Shown: piece after piece, positions 42,305 through 52,655 of the stretch
Position numbering within the stretch: the stretch's first letter is position 1
How the letters are laid out: every line of letters starts with the position of its first letter
From: Actinomadura soli
Lineage (GTDB): Bacteria; Actinomycetota; Actinomycetes; Streptosporangiales; Streptosporangiaceae
Length of the DNA: 64,000 nucleotides
Direction of reading: 5' to 3'
NCBI RefSeq assembly: GCF_005889715.1
Contig: NZ_VCKW01000002.1
Coordinates: 18,919-82,918 of the forward strand
Notes under the pieces: model-generated
Database searches by the model: none
What the model was told of the DNA's origin: nothing
The model's input: only the letters and a program-made list of their open reading frames with translations
Made by a program: the position numbers and the translations under genes

Positions 42305-45201
42305 CCGACCGCTGGTTCGCGTCGTCGGTCCGGGTCGGCGCGATCGCTTCCGCCGCCCCCGGACCGGATGGACGCGCGCAGGTGCGTCCGTCCATCACGC
42401 TGACCCGCACCACCCCCGAAGGCGGCGGCCGCGGCGAAGAGATCACCTTCCCGGCCCCCGAAGCCGCGCTCACCCTGCCATTGATCGGCCCGGGTGACGT
42501 GGTCGGGTTCGACCGGGGCCTGGTGTCGCGGCGGGAACCGCCGGACGGCTGCGTGAACGCGGCCACCAGCGAACTCGCGTGCGTGGAGTTCGCGCACGCC
42601 GACCTGCCGTGGCAGCTGTCGCCGCAGGGCGCGCCGCCATGGCTGGCCCTCGTCGTGCTGCGCGAGAGCGAGGGCGTGCCCACCGACCGCAGCCCGCTGC
42701 CGGTGGTGACGATCCCGCCGCAGGCCCAGCCCGACCTGGCGAGCGCGGCGATGTGGGCGCACGTGGAGGCGCGCCTGACGGACGACGACGGCCTGGAGGG
42801 GCGGATCCTCGCGGGCGTGCGGCGCAGGTCCGACGCCGTCATCGCCCGGCTGGTCTGCCCGCGTCGGCTGGAGGAGGACACCGCGTACGTCGCCTGCGTG
42901 GTCCCCGCGACGGCGGCGGGCCGCGAGGCAGGGCTGACCGGACGGCCGGCCGATCCGCGCCGGGCGGCGGAGCCCGCGTGGACGGCGGGCGCCGCCCCGG
43001 TCGAGGTGCCCGTGTACCACTGGTGGCGGTTCCGCACCGGATCCGACGGGTCGTTCGAGATGCTCGCGCGGCGGCTGGTCGGCGTGGACCCGTCGTCCAT
43101 CGAGGGTTTCGGCGTCCGGGCGGTCAACGTGCGGCGGCCGTGGCCGCACCGCGATCCGCCCGAGGGGACGCCGCCGTCCGTCACTGCGCGGATCCAGGGC
43201 GCGCTGCGGATTCCGGGCTCCGAGGTGGCCGACGAGGTGTGGGATCCCGTCTCGCCCGCCCAGGAGACGTTCGTGGACGAGCTGCTCGGCGAGCTGAACG
43301 CTCCGGGACGCAGGTTCGACCCGGACCGTCCGCCCCCGGAGGGGGTCGGCGCGGTGACGCCGCCGCTGTACGGCAGCCGTTTCACCGGGCTGCGCCGCGC
43401 GGACGCCGCCGGCTGGCAGACGGCGTTGAACCTGCAGGTCAGGTACCGGGTCGCGGCGTCGCTCGGCGCCCGGTACGTCCAGCTGGAGCAGGAGTTCCTC
43501 ATGGCGCGGGCCTGGGAGCAGGCCGGGCCGATCCGCGAGGCGGCGCGCCTGGTGGCGGTCGCGGAGCTGGCGGCCGAGAGCGGGCAGCGCGCCCAGGACA
43601 AGCATCTGGCGACGATGGACCAGGTCGCCTTCGCGTCGCTGTCCGCCCCGCTCGGCGAGAGCCTGCGGATCGAGCTCGGCTTCGAGCGGACGGGCGAGCC
43701 CCAGCCGCTCGGCGACGTCGTGGCCGAGACCGCGGTCCCAGGCGGCGCGTTCACCACGGCGTTCGCCCGGCTGACCCGTCCCGGCGGCGGGCTCGCCCGG
43801 CGCAGCGCGCGGGCGGCGCAGCAGCCCCCGCAGGAGGAGGCGGCGCTGGCGGCGGGCCTGGGCGGGATCCGGCTGCTCGGCCCGCCCGCCTCCTGCACCG
43901 AGGCCACCGGCGACGCGGGCGCGCTCGGCACCCGGCAGACCGACTCCGCGGGCGCCTCGGCCGCCGGGCGGCTGGCCATGCTCATGGACGGCGAGCTGTC
44001 CCAGTGCGAGGTCCGCAGCGACTACGCCGGGCACGCCGACTTCGCCGGCTTCGGCGGCGCGGTCAGCGCGCCGGACACCCCGAAGCTGAGCGAGCTGGCC
44101 CAGGCGGTCGCCGGCGAGACGGGCACGTCCGAGCGGACGGTCGTCTCCAGCGGCTGGCTGCGCGGGCTGCGCCGGACGGCCGACTTCGTGTCCCTGGACA
44201 CCCCGCAGGACATGGGCGGCGCCCTCGGCATGGGCGCCGCGACGCTCACCGACGCCATCCGCACGGGGATCGAGCCGGTGCCGCTGCAGCTCATGCGCGT
44301 CCAGGACACCGTCTCGGCGCCCGGGGTCCAGGACGCCACCGTCGCCGATCTCCGCCCGCTGCGGCCGATCATGGCGCATCCGTCGTTCGACGTCCCGATG
44401 GCGGTGGAGCTGTTCCGCCGCTGGCCGGAGTGGGGCCTTCCCGGCCTCGGCGGCCTGCCCGAGGACTCGGTCGTGCTGCTGGAGACCAACCCCGGCTTCG
44501 TGGAGGCGTTCCTGGTCGGGCTGAACGACGAGTTCAACCGGGAGCTGCGCTGGCGGGAGTACCCGACCGACGAGCGCGGGACGGCCTTCGCCCGCTTCTG
44601 GTCGTCCCCGGAGCGGGGCATGCCGCCCGACATCGACGAGATCGCGCGCTGGCCGCTCGGGATCCCGCTCGGCGGGCACGACCGGATGGGCGGCCGGTCG
44701 CTGCTGACGCTGCTCATCCGGGGCGAGGTGCTGCGCCGCTTCCCCGGGACGGTCATCTACGCCGTGCTCGCCACCGAGGACGGGACCGTCCCGCCGGAGG
44801 GCACGGGCTCCTGGTTCCCGCCCGCGTTCACGGTCCCGGCGGACGACTCGACGAACCTCTACGCGTTCGAGACGCCGACGCGCGAGCAGGTCGCCTCCGG
44901 TGGATGGCTGTTCGTCATCCGCGAGCCGATGCGCGGGACCAGGTTCGGCTTCGACGACGTCCCGCCGTTCGCCTCCCCGCCGCCGCTCGTCCACTGGTCC
45001 GATCTGACCTGGGCGGACGTGCCCGTCGACGGCCGCGGCTTCGTCGTGCCGCGAAGCGTCGCGGGCAGGCCGCCGACCCCCACGGCGGAGAACGGGACCG
45101 ATCTCGCCTGGGGCACGGACGCGGCCGACATCGCGCGGATCGCGTTCCAGCAACCGTTCCAGCTCGCCTACCGTGCCGAGGAGATGCTTCCCGGTGGCTG
45201 A
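42301..45201 (+). CDS. Giant protein of unknown function (966 aa)
   Basis: I do not recognise the family. There is no signal peptide and no membrane segment. The N-terminal 150 residues are beta-rich (SSVRVGAIASAAPGPDG, ITLTRTTPEGG, FDRGLVSRREPPDGCVN); later parts mix helix and strand, with a central low-complexity region (LARRSARAAQQPPQEEAALAAGLGG). GGHDRMGGRSLLTLLIRGEVLRRFPGT and TIYAV-like strands occur near residue 800. It starts at an ATGA overlap with the DUF6603-like gene and is followed by the 1940-aa gene with an overlapping GTG, so the three are translationally coupled and likely made in fixed ratio. Confidence 0.8.
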   Translation: MTDRWFASSVRVGAIASAAPGPDGRAQVRPSITLTRTTPEGGGRGEEITFPAPEAALTLPLIGPGDVVGFDRGLVSRREPPDGCVNAATSELACVEFAHADLPWQLSPQGAPPWLALVVLRESEGVPTDRSPLPVVTIPPQAQPDLASAAMWAHVEARLTDDDGLEGRILAGVRRRSDAVIARLVCPRRLEEDTAYVACVVPATAAGREAGLTGRPADPRRAAEPAWTAGAAPVEVPVYHWWRFRTGSDGSFEMLARRLVGVDPSSIEGFGVRAVNVRRPWPHRDPPEGTPPSVTARIQGALRIPGSEVADEVWDPVSPAQETFVDELLGELNAPGRRFDPDRPPPEGVGAVTPPLYGSRFTGLRRADAAGWQTALNLQVRYRVAASLGARYVQLEQEFLMARAWEQAGPIREAARLVAVAELAAESGQRAQDKHLATMDQVAFASLSAPLGESLRIELGFERTGEPQPLGDVVAETAVPGGAFTTAFARLTRPGGGLARRSARAAQQPPQEEAALAAGLGGIRLLGPPASCTEATGDAGALGTRQTDSAGASAAGRLAMLMDGELSQCEVRSDYAGHADFAGFGGAVSAPDTPKLSELAQAVAGETGTSERTVVSSGWLRGLRRTADFVSLDTPQDMGGALGMGAATLTDAIRTGIEPVPLQLMRVQDTVSAPGVQDATVADLRPLRPIMAHPSFDVPMAVELFRRWPEWGLPGLGGLPEDSVVLLETNPGFVEAFLVGLNDEFNRELRWREYPTDERGTAFARFWSSPERGMPPDIDEIARWPLGIPLGGHDRMGGRSLLTLLIRGEVLRRFPGTVIYAVLATEDGTVPPEGTGSWFPPAFTVPADDSTNLYAFETPTREQVASGGWLFVIREPMRGTRFGFDDVPPFASPPPLVHWSDLTWADVPVDGRGFVVPRSVAGRPPTPTAENGTDLAWGTDAADIARIAFQQPFQLAYRAEEMLPGG

Positions 45202-48200
45202 CGTCTTCGCGCTCCGGCGCGACGCCGACGACCTGCGCCTGCGCCGCGACACCGCGATCGCCGCCGCCGACGACCACGAGCTGTGGGTACGGCGGCTGGA
45301 GGAACGCCTGGTGGCGGGCATGGAGATGTACAAGCACGGGGTGCCCACGCAGGTGAAGCTCGACCAGGAGCGCGAGGGGCAGGACCAGCGCCGGGCGGCG
45401 GCCGCCGACCTGAGCGCCACGCTGGATCTCGTGCTGCTGGAGCTCGCGGAGGAGCTCAGCTCGGGCGACCCGCTGTTCGAGTCCGGGAACGGCGGGCCGG
45501 TGGCGCTGCTGCCGGTCCGGCTGGAGACCCGGTTCACGCCGGGTGGGCGGCAGATCATGGTGCGGGTCTATCCGGACGACCTGCACATCGACGCGCACGA
45601 CCCCCGGCTGACCGAAGCGGAGGCGGACGCGGGCCGCGCGTACTGGGCGGCGCCGGGCGACGCGGCCTGGCAGCGCCTGCTGACCACGCTGAGCCCCGGC
45701 CGCGCCGCCTGGACGGTGCGGGCCACCCGTCCGGGCGCTCCGGCACCGGAGATCCGCTCGGACGGGGAGCGCCGGTCGCCCCGCGTGACGACCCTGCCCG
45801 ACCAGTGGCGGTTCATCGGCCTGACCGGCGGGGCCGTGGTCGTGGACGAGACGGCGGAGCGCGTGCCGGACGTCCTCCCGCTGGGCCTGCTCGCCTCGGA
45901 CGAGGAGACCGGCGACTGGGCCGTCGACTTCGAGGCCGCCGTCCGGGCCGGGATGGCGACCATGCTGAACCTGCCCGACGGCGTCGGCCATCTGGACGAG
46001 CTCATCGCGGTGGGCGTCCGGCAGGAGGAGCCGGGCCCGGCCGCCGCCCGGCTGGCCGACCTGCTGCTCGGGCACGCCTACAGCGACGGGCTGGCCTTCC
46101 TTCCCGCGGGCACGCCCACCAACAACACTCCGCAGGCGCGGTCGGCGTGGTCGTCGCGGCCGCACGTCCCGCCGCCGGTCCCCGAAGACCCGCCCCTGGA
46201 GCCCGGCACGGCGGCCGCCGCGCTGGCCGCCGCGCTCGGCCTGCCGGACGGGCGTTTCCTCGGCCTGTGCGACGGCGCGGGCGATGTGTCCGACCGCGCC
46301 ATCGCCGGGATGTGCAGGATGGGGTGGGGCGGGCTGGCCCAGGGGTTCTGCCGGGCGGCGACGGAACGCTACGACCTGGCCACGCTGGATTCGACCATGC
46401 CCGGCTCCGACCCGGACACCGGCTCCCTGCCCGACCCCAGGCCGTGGCGCGAGATCAGGGACCACCTGGCCGGGTTCGTCCGCAGCCGCGGGCCGCTGCC
46501 CACCCTCCGCGTCGGCCGCCAGCCCTACGGCGTCCTGCCGGTGGCCGGCCTGGACGAGTGGCGCCCGGACGAGCGGGCCGAGGACGCCGCGACGGAGGAG
46601 CTGATCGTCGAGTGGCTGCTGCGGCTGCGGCACCACTGGCGGGCGGCGCTCGCCCCCAACTGGATTCCGCGCGTCGGCGACGGGCGGCCCGCCGACCTGG
46701 CCGCCGTGGACATCCTCGCGCGGCTCCCGGTCGCGACCGACATGCTGATCCGGCGCGTGCACACCGGGCGCACGACGATGAACGCGGCCGACCGCATGGC
46801 GCCGGGACCGGTGCTCTCGGTCGGCGGCGTCCCGCCGGAGTCCGGGCTGCGGTGGCAGGTGCCCAGTAACGTGACCACCGACCTGGCCCGCGACCCCGAG
46901 TCGGACGTGACCCGGATCGACTACGACCGCTTCCGGCTGCAGATCGCCCCCGACCCGGAGGGCCACCGGGCGCTCTTCGAGATCAGCCGCCAGCGCATCG
47001 TCGACGCCCTCGCCCTGGTCCGCGAGAAGCTGCGGCTCGACGAGTACCTGGAACTGTGGCCGATGCACCCGAGCGGCGACATTTCCGAAAGCCGCCCGCT
47101 CACCATCTTCGAGATGGTCGACACGCCGGATCTCCTTCCCGCCGTGCTGATCGCCGAGAACTGGAGCCACCTCCCCCTGGACGTCGAGGGCGACCCCATC
47201 GGCCTGGCGCTGACGCTTCCCCTGGTCGTGGACAACTGGGTGCGGCTCCAGCTTCCGGACGCGCCCGGCACCCCCGACCTCGTCGAAGGGGCCCGCCAGA
47301 CGGCCCGCGAGGCCGCCGCGGCCGCGCCGACGATCATCGAGGGCCTGGACGCGCTGGTGCGCACCCCGCTGGACGATCTCGGCCCGATGCTGATGGAGGT
47401 CCTCGACGTCTTCTCCCACCGCCTGGACGCGTGGATCACCTCGCTCGCCGCCAAGCGGCTGGCGGCGTCCCCGCCCGGCGAGGGCGTCCGGCTCGGCGGG
47501 TACGGCTGGGTCGAGGACCTGCACCCGCCGGCCGAGCCGCCGATCACCGTGGACCTCCCCGACGGCGGGACGGCGTCCCTGTCGCCCGAGCGCGGCTACA
47601 TCCACGCGCCCTCCCTGCACCATGCCGCCACCGCCGCAGTGCTGCGCTCCGGCTTCCTCGCGCACAAGGGCGACCGGACCCTCGCGGTCGACCTCACGTC
47701 CCGGCGGGCCAGGATCGCGCGGTGGCTGCTCCGCGGCGTCCGCAACGGCCAGAACCTCGGGACGCTCCTCGGCTACCGCTTCGAGCGCGCCCTGCACGAC
47801 GCGGAGCTCGACCATCTGATCCCGGGCTTCCGCCGGAGGTTCCCCGCGCCCGCGGCCCCCGAGCCGCCGCCCCTGGACGACGACACCCCGTCCGACCTGT
47901 GGGCGAGAAGCCAGGAGGCCATCGCCGACCGGAACGTGGTGGACGGCCTGGCGCTCGCACGGGCGGCGGGGACCGGGGAGCTGTCCGAAGAGGACGAGGC
48001 CGAGGCCGGGCCGCACCTGGACGACCTGGTCGACGCCCTCGAGGCCGTCGGGGACGTCGCCCTCGCCGAGGGCGTGCACCAGCTGATCGGCGGCAACGCG
48101 CTGCGCGCCGGGATGGCCGCCGACACCCTCGGCCAGGGCCAGGACGTCCCGGACCGCTTCGAGGTGCTGACCACTCCGCGCCGGGGCAGGGCCGTCACCC

Positions 48201-51016
48201 AGCGGCTGGCCGTGGCGCTGCCGGACGTCCCCGCGCCCGCGCCGGGCTGGCCCGCCGACGCCCTCACCGCCCTCGAACCCCGCCTGGACGCCTGGGTGTC
48301 CGGGCTCCTCGGGCCCGCCTCCGAACTGGGGCTCTCCGGAACGGAGACCGCGACCGGGGAGGAGTTCACGCAGACCGCCGACCAGCTCGGCATGAGCGCG
48401 CTGGCGCTGATCCTGGACGCGTCCAGCGCCGACCAGCCCCGGCTGACCCGGAAGGGGGCGCGGCGCCTCCACGGCGACGGCTGGGCGGAGCTGCGCGAGC
48501 TGGCGGTCCGCCTGCGTCCTCTGCTGGCGTCCGCGCAGCCGCTGGTGCCCGCGCATCTGCTGCCCCCGGATGCGGCTCCCGTCCCCGTCGACCTCGGCGA
48601 GCTGCGCGACCGGGTGATCGCGTACAAGGACGCGGTCGTCGCGGCGGGCACCGACCCCGACCGGCTCACCGCGCTCGGCGTCACCGCCGCCGACCCGGCG
48701 ACGGCCGCCGCGCGGCTCGGCACCGTGCTCGCCGGGACGCCCAGCGAGGACTGGCTGCGCATGGTCACCGACGCGCTCTCCGCCCTGCTCGGCGCGCGGC
48801 TCCCGCTGGCCCCGCGGCTGACCGGCGTGGCCCTGGGGCCCCGCCCGGCGGGCGCGACCGGCTCCGCGATCGGCGCCTGGCTCCGCCGGTACGCCGCCGT
48901 CCGGCCCGCGGCGCGCTCCTGGCACGAGACCCTGCTCCTCACCGGCGGCGCCGGGGACCACACCGCCGCGCAGGAGCCGATGCGCACGGACACCGACCCG
49001 TGGATCGGCGGCACCTTCGACCCGGACGACCGTCCCCCGGCGCAGTGGCACCTCGTCTGCCACCTGCCCCGGCCGATCGCCGCCGGGGAACCGCTCGCCG
49101 GGATCGTCCTGGACGAGTGGGCCGAGACGCTGCCGGGCTCGGACGGCACGCTCGGCGGCGGCGGGGAAGGCCCGCAGGAGCTGACCGGTGTGGCGTTCAA
49201 CTACGACCGCCCGGACGCCAAGGCGCCGCAGGCCGTGCTGATCGCCGTCCCGCCCGACCCCGACCGCGGCTGGACGTCCGACGGCCTGGCGCTGGCCGTG
49301 CACGACACCTTGGAGCTGGCCAAGCTGCGCGCCGTCGACCTCGGCGACCTCCCGATGCTGGACAACCTGCTGCCCGGCGCCACCGCGGTCATGTTCAGCG
49401 CGGTGCGGCGCGTCCTGGCGAAGTTCGAGGAGGACTCTGGCATCCGGCTCTTCGACCCGCTCACCGGGGAGCCCCGGTTCCCGCTCGACGACATGTACCG
49501 GATGGAGCCGCTGCACCGCAGCGGCGAGGTCGCGTCCGGGCTGGCGGCGCGGACGCACGACGCGGCCTGGCTGCTGACCAGGCAGTGGCAGTTCGGCGAG
49601 TTCGCCGGCCAGGACGCCGGGTCGCCGATCGACGTCGAGCTGACCGGCACGAGCCGGCGCATCGAGGGCTGGTCGCCCCCGGACGGGCCGTTGACGAGGT
49701 ACGACCCGCGGCTCGGGCCGCTCGAACCGCAGGTGGAGTCCGAGCCGCCGATGGTCGACGACAGGGCGCGGGCCGAGGGCGGCGCCCAGTTCGTCACGAT
49801 GCTGGCCGAGGCGGGCCTCTCGGCCGCGCTGCCCGGGCTGCTGGCGGAGTTCGGGCTGCCCCCGGCGCCCGGCGGCCTGGTCGGCCTGCTCGGCGGCCGG
49901 GTCCCGGACGCCGCCGCGCTCGCCGCCGCGATCGACGCCGGGGGGCTGACCGGCGACGGGCTCGCCGACGTCGCGCGCCGGTGGCGGGACTGGTGGGCCG
50001 AGGCCGTCCCGCGCGCCACGCCCGACACCTTCGACGAGCACCGCTTCGAGCACCGCGTCGACCTGGTCGCGGGCGAGACGCTGCTGACCGCCGACGAGTA
50101 CCTCGGCGACGGCCTCGACTGGTACAGCGTGGACGCCGAGCCGATCGTCGCTGACCTGGACCCGCCCCTGCCGCTGCACGCCAACGCGCTCCCGGCGCCC
50201 GTCCGCTACGGCGGCATCCCCGCCGACCGGTTCTGGGAGATGGAGGACGCCGCCGTCGACCTCGGCGCGGTCTCCGTCGGCGCCCTGGACACCGGACGGC
50301 TCCTGCTGATCGCGTTCGCCACGACCTACGGCAACGACTGGTTCACCCTGCCCGTGGAAGTGCCGGCGGGTTCGCTCACCACGATCACGTCCCTGCTGGT
50401 CACCGACACCTTCGGCGAGCGGCACCTGATCGGGCGGGCGGGGGCGGACGACCCGTCCTGGAACATGTTCGCCCTGCACGGCGCTCCGGATCGGCTCCTC
50501 ATGATGCCCGCCGCCGCCGACATGCCGGGACGGCCGCTGGAGACCCTGGTCCTGGCCCGGGACGAGGTCGCCAACGTCGGCTTCGCGATCGAGCGGACCG
50601 TCACCGACGGCCGCGGCGAACTCCTGGACCGCCGCGAGCAATGGCTCCGGACCGCCCCGGCGCCGCCCGCCCCGGAAGGCCCCTCCTACGCGGTGCAGAC
50701 CATCGTGCCCGACTACTGGCTGCCGCTCGTCCCCGAGGCGGTCGGCGCCGGCGCGATCCGCTTCCGGCACGTTCCGCTGGTGCAGCCGGGCATCGACTCG
50801 GCTCCCCGCGGCCGTCTGCTGCCCGCGGGGACGTGGCTGCACGAGGAGGAGGTCCCCAGGGAGGGGGCCATCGTCACCAGGCGCCCGATGCTGTCCCGCT
50901 GGACGGACGGCTCCTGGCACGCGTGGGTCCGCAGGGAGAAGACGGCCGGGACGGGCGGGAGCTCCAGCGGCCTGGCGTTCGACATCGTCCGCCCGTCCGA
51001 GGCATGGCCGGTCTAG
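45194..51016 (+). CDS. Giant protein of unknown function (1940 aa)
   Basis: One of the longest genes here; I cannot name a family. The first 90 residues are a charged coiled-coil-like helix (LRRDADDLRLRRDTA, RRLEERLVAG). Next comes LPVRLETRF (residues 106-114) and MVRVYPDDLHID (about 122-133). Later recognisable strings are VGRQPYGVLP (about 442), a long helical middle, RQWQFGEFAGQDAGSPI (about 1462), WNMFALHGAPDRLL and a Trp-rich end (SWHAWVRREK). There is no signal peptide or TM helix. The GTG start overlaps the 966-aa gene's stop, after GAGGAG. Length and beta content suggest a scaffold or shell protein, which is inference. Confidence 0.8.
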   Translation: MADVFALRRDADDLRLRRDTAIAAADDHELWVRRLEERLVAGMEMYKHGVPTQVKLDQEREGQDQRRAAAADLSATLDLVLLELAEELSSGDPLFESGNGGPVALLPVRLETRFTPGGRQIMVRVYPDDLHIDAHDPRLTEAEADAGRAYWAAPGDAAWQRLLTTLSPGRAAWTVRATRPGAPAPEIRSDGERRSPRVTTLPDQWRFIGLTGGAVVVDETAERVPDVLPLGLLASDEETGDWAVDFEAAVRAGMATMLNLPDGVGHLDELIAVGVRQEEPGPAAARLADLLLGHAYSDGLAFLPAGTPTNNTPQARSAWSSRPHVPPPVPEDPPLEPGTAAAALAAALGLPDGRFLGLCDGAGDVSDRAIAGMCRMGWGGLAQGFCRAATERYDLATLDSTMPGSDPDTGSLPDPRPWREIRDHLAGFVRSRGPLPTLRVGRQPYGVLPVAGLDEWRPDERAEDAATEELIVEWLLRLRHHWRAALAPNWIPRVGDGRPADLAAVDILARLPVATDMLIRRVHTGRTTMNAADRMAPGPVLSVGGVPPESGLRWQVPSNVTTDLARDPESDVTRIDYDRFRLQIAPDPEGHRALFEISRQRIVDALALVREKLRLDEYLELWPMHPSGDISESRPLTIFEMVDTPDLLPAVLIAENWSHLPLDVEGDPIGLALTLPLVVDNWVRLQLPDAPGTPDLVEGARQTAREAAAAAPTIIEGLDALVRTPLDDLGPMLMEVLDVFSHRLDAWITSLAAKRLAASPPGEGVRLGGYGWVEDLHPPAEPPITVDLPDGGTASLSPERGYIHAPSLHHAATAAVLRSGFLAHKGDRTLAVDLTSRRARIARWLLRGVRNGQNLGTLLGYRFERALHDAELDHLIPGFRRRFPAPAAPEPPPLDDDTPSDLWARSQEAIADRNVVDGLALARAAGTGELSEEDEAEAGPHLDDLVDALEAVGDVALAEGVHQLIGGNALRAGMAADTLGQGQDVPDRFEVLTTPRRGRAVTQRLAVALPDVPAPAPGWPADALTALEPRLDAWVSGLLGPASELGLSGTETATGEEFTQTADQLGMSALALILDASSADQPRLTRKGARRLHGDGWAELRELAVRLRPLLASAQPLVPAHLLPPDAAPVPVDLGELRDRVIAYKDAVVAAGTDPDRLTALGVTAADPATAAARLGTVLAGTPSEDWLRMVTDALSALLGARLPLAPRLTGVALGPRPAGATGSAIGAWLRRYAAVRPAARSWHETLLLTGGAGDHTAAQEPMRTDTDPWIGGTFDPDDRPPAQWHLVCHLPRPIAAGEPLAGIVLDEWAETLPGSDGTLGGGGEGPQELTGVAFNYDRPDAKAPQAVLIAVPPDPDRGWTSDGLALAVHDTLELAKLRAVDLGDLPMLDNLLPGATAVMFSAVRRVLAKFEEDSGIRLFDPLTGEPRFPLDDMYRMEPLHRSGEVASGLAARTHDAAWLLTRQWQFGEFAGQDAGSPIDVELTGTSRRIEGWSPPDGPLTRYDPRLGPLEPQVESEPPMVDDRARAEGGAQFVTMLAEAGLSAALPGLLAEFGLPPAPGGLVGLLGGRVPDAAALAAAIDAGGLTGDGLADVARRWRDWWAEAVPRATPDTFDEHRFEHRVDLVAGETLLTADEYLGDGLDWYSVDAEPIVADLDPPLPLHANALPAPVRYGGIPADRFWEMEDAAVDLGAVSVGALDTGRLLLIAFATTYGNDWFTLPVEVPAGSLTTITSLLVTDTFGERHLIGRAGADDPSWNMFALHGAPDRLLMMPAAADMPGRPLETLVLARDEVANVGFAIERTVTDGRGELLDRREQWLRTAPAPPAPEGPSYAVQTIVPDYWLPLVPEAVGAGAIRFRHVPLVQPGIDSAPRGRLLPAGTWLHEEEVPREGAIVTRRPMLSRWTDGSWHAWVRREKTAGTGGSSSGLAFDIVRPSEAWPV

Positions 51017-51177
51017 CCCCCAGGCCGATCCAGCCACAAATCGAACATTACGGTCATTTGCAGCTTTCAGGGCTTCGTCGATGAGGGGCCGCGGGTAGGG
51101 CCGCCAACGCGGCGGGACCACGGCCTGCGCCGGCGCGGCGCGGGGCCGTCAGAACCCGGCTCTGAAAGGAACCCGCC

Positions 51178-52308
51178 ATGACGGAACCCAGCCCCTTCCC
51201 GACACCGAGACGCGACCTGTGCGGGGCCATGCACGTGCACCGCCGGCTGCTGAACGAGAGCATGACGTACCGCGCGCGGCGCGCGCAGATCGAGAACCGG
51301 GCGCTCCAGTTCGAGTCCGGACGGCGCAGTTCCGCCCGCACCGGCGTGATCACCATCCCCGTCGTCGTGCACGTCGTGTACAACGCCGCGGAGGAGAACA
51401 TCGACGATCAGCAGATCATGAGCCAGCTCGACGTCCTCAACCAGGACTTCCGGGCCGCGAACCCCGACGTCTCGAAGGTGCCGGACGTCTGGACGTCCCT
51501 CGTCGCGGACACCGAGATCGAGTTCGGGCTCGCGACGAAGGACCCGCTCGGCGGCCCGACCAACGGGATCATCCGGGTCAAGACGGCGCAGAGCGCGTTC
51601 GACACCGACGACGGCGTCAAGTCCAGCGCCACCGGCGGCTCCGATCCCTGGCCGACCGACCAGTACCTCAACATGTGGGTCTGCCAGCTGGGCGGCGGCC
51701 TGCTCGGCTACGCCCAGTTCCCCGGCGGCCCGCCGCAGACCGACGGCGTGGTCATCCTGCACAGGGCGTTCGGGACGAGCGGCACCGCCGCGGCCCCGTA
51801 CAACGGTGGCCGCACCGCCACCCACGAGATCGGGCACTGGCTCGACCTGTTCCACATCTGGGGCGACGACGACGGCGCCTGCAGCAACGACGACCGCGTG
51901 GCCGACACGCCCAACCAGGCGGACGCCAACGTCGGGGCACCGGACTTCCCGCACGTCACGTGCAACAACGGCCCGAACGGCGACATGTTCATGAACTACA
52001 TGGACTACACCGACGACGCCGCGATGTTCATGTTCACCATGGGCCAGCGCGAGCGGATCGACGCCTGCCTGGAGGGGGCGCGGTCGTCCTTCACGGTCGC
52101 GAGCCAGCAGGCGCCCGCCGCGCAGCCCGCGGCGGCCGCACAGCCCGCGCAGCCCGCCCAGCCCGCGAAGCAGCCGGTGCCCGCGGGCGGGGTGACGCAC
52201 GACGGCGACGTCGAACGGCTCCTGCACGACTCGGAGCGGCTGACCAGGGAAGTCCTCGACGACATCCACAACATGCTGGGGCTCGTCGGCCACCGTCCCA
52301 GCGGATGA
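51178..52308 (+). CDS. M43 pappalysin-like zinc metallopeptidase
   Basis: A 376-aa metzincin. The zinc site [11 protein letters not shown] is complete (His216, His220, His226, Glu217 as base), followed by the Met-turn in MNYMDYTDD. Preceding strands ([35 protein letters not shown]) match M43 cytophagalysin-type enzymes. The C-terminal 80 residues are a Pro/Ala-rich linker and a short helix. Unlike most M43 enzymes it has no signal peptide. GAAAGGAACCCGCC precedes ATG. Its stop overlaps the next start (ATGA). Confidence 0.9.
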   Translation: MTEPSPFPTPRRDLCGAMHVHRRLLNESMTYRARRAQIENRALQFESGRRSSARTGVITIPVVVHVVYNAAEENIDDQQIMSQLDVLNQDFRAANPDVSKVPDVWTSLVADTEIEFGLATKDPLGGPTNGIIRVKTAQSAFDTDDGVKSSATGGSDPWPTDQYLNMWVCQLGGGLLGYAQFPGGPPQTDGVVILHRAFGTSGTAAAPYNGGRTATHEIGHWLDLFHIWGDDDGACSNDDRVADTPNQADANVGAPDFPHVTCNNGPNGDMFMNYMDYTDDAAMFMFTMGQRERIDACLEGARSSFTVASQQAPAAQPAAAAQPAQPAQPAKQPVPAGGVTHDGDVERLLHDSERLTREVLDDIHNMLGLVGHRPSG

Positions 52309-52643
52309 CCGGCCCCGGACGGCCGGAGGCACCGCCCGACGTCACGGGCTCCTGGGTCCATGCCTTCGAGGAGGACACCCCGGCGGAGACGGTGTACCGG
52401 AGGGCCGACCCCGACCATCCGTTCCCGCCCGCGCGCCGCCCGCGCCGCCGCATCGAGTTCCGTCCGGACGGCACGTACACCGAGCGCCGTCCGGCACGCG
52501 ACGACCGCCTGAACGAGGCGCGGGGGCGCTGGGAGGCGCGGGGAGCGGACCGGATCGCCGTCACCTTCCCCGACGGCGGCGGGTCGCCCTTCACCCTGAC
52601 CGTCCTCTCCCGGACGCCCGGGAGGCTCGTGCTCGCGAGATGA
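52305..52643 (+). CDS. Small lipocalin-like protein coupled to the metallopeptidase
   Basis: A 112-aa protein with an up-and-down beta pattern ([71 protein letters not shown]), similar to short lipocalin-like or DUF folds. No signal peptide is visible. The start overlaps the metallopeptidase stop, so it could be an inhibitor or folding partner, but I have no motif that proves this. Confidence 0.6.
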   Translation: MTGPGRPEAPPDVTGSWVHAFEEDTPAETVYRRADPDHPFPPARRPRRRIEFRPDGTYTERRPARDDRLNEARGRWEARGADRIAVTFPDGGGSPFTLTVLSRTPGRLVLAR

Positions 52644-52655
52644 GGGCGCGCCCGG

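Noticed and set aside
44915..51121. A 2068-codon open frame on the minus strand opposite the 1940-aa gene
   Set aside because: It is an antisense shadow typical of GC-rich DNA: Arg/Pro/Gly-rich, no family-like motif, no good ribosome site. The plus frame has coupled starts and ordered motifs.
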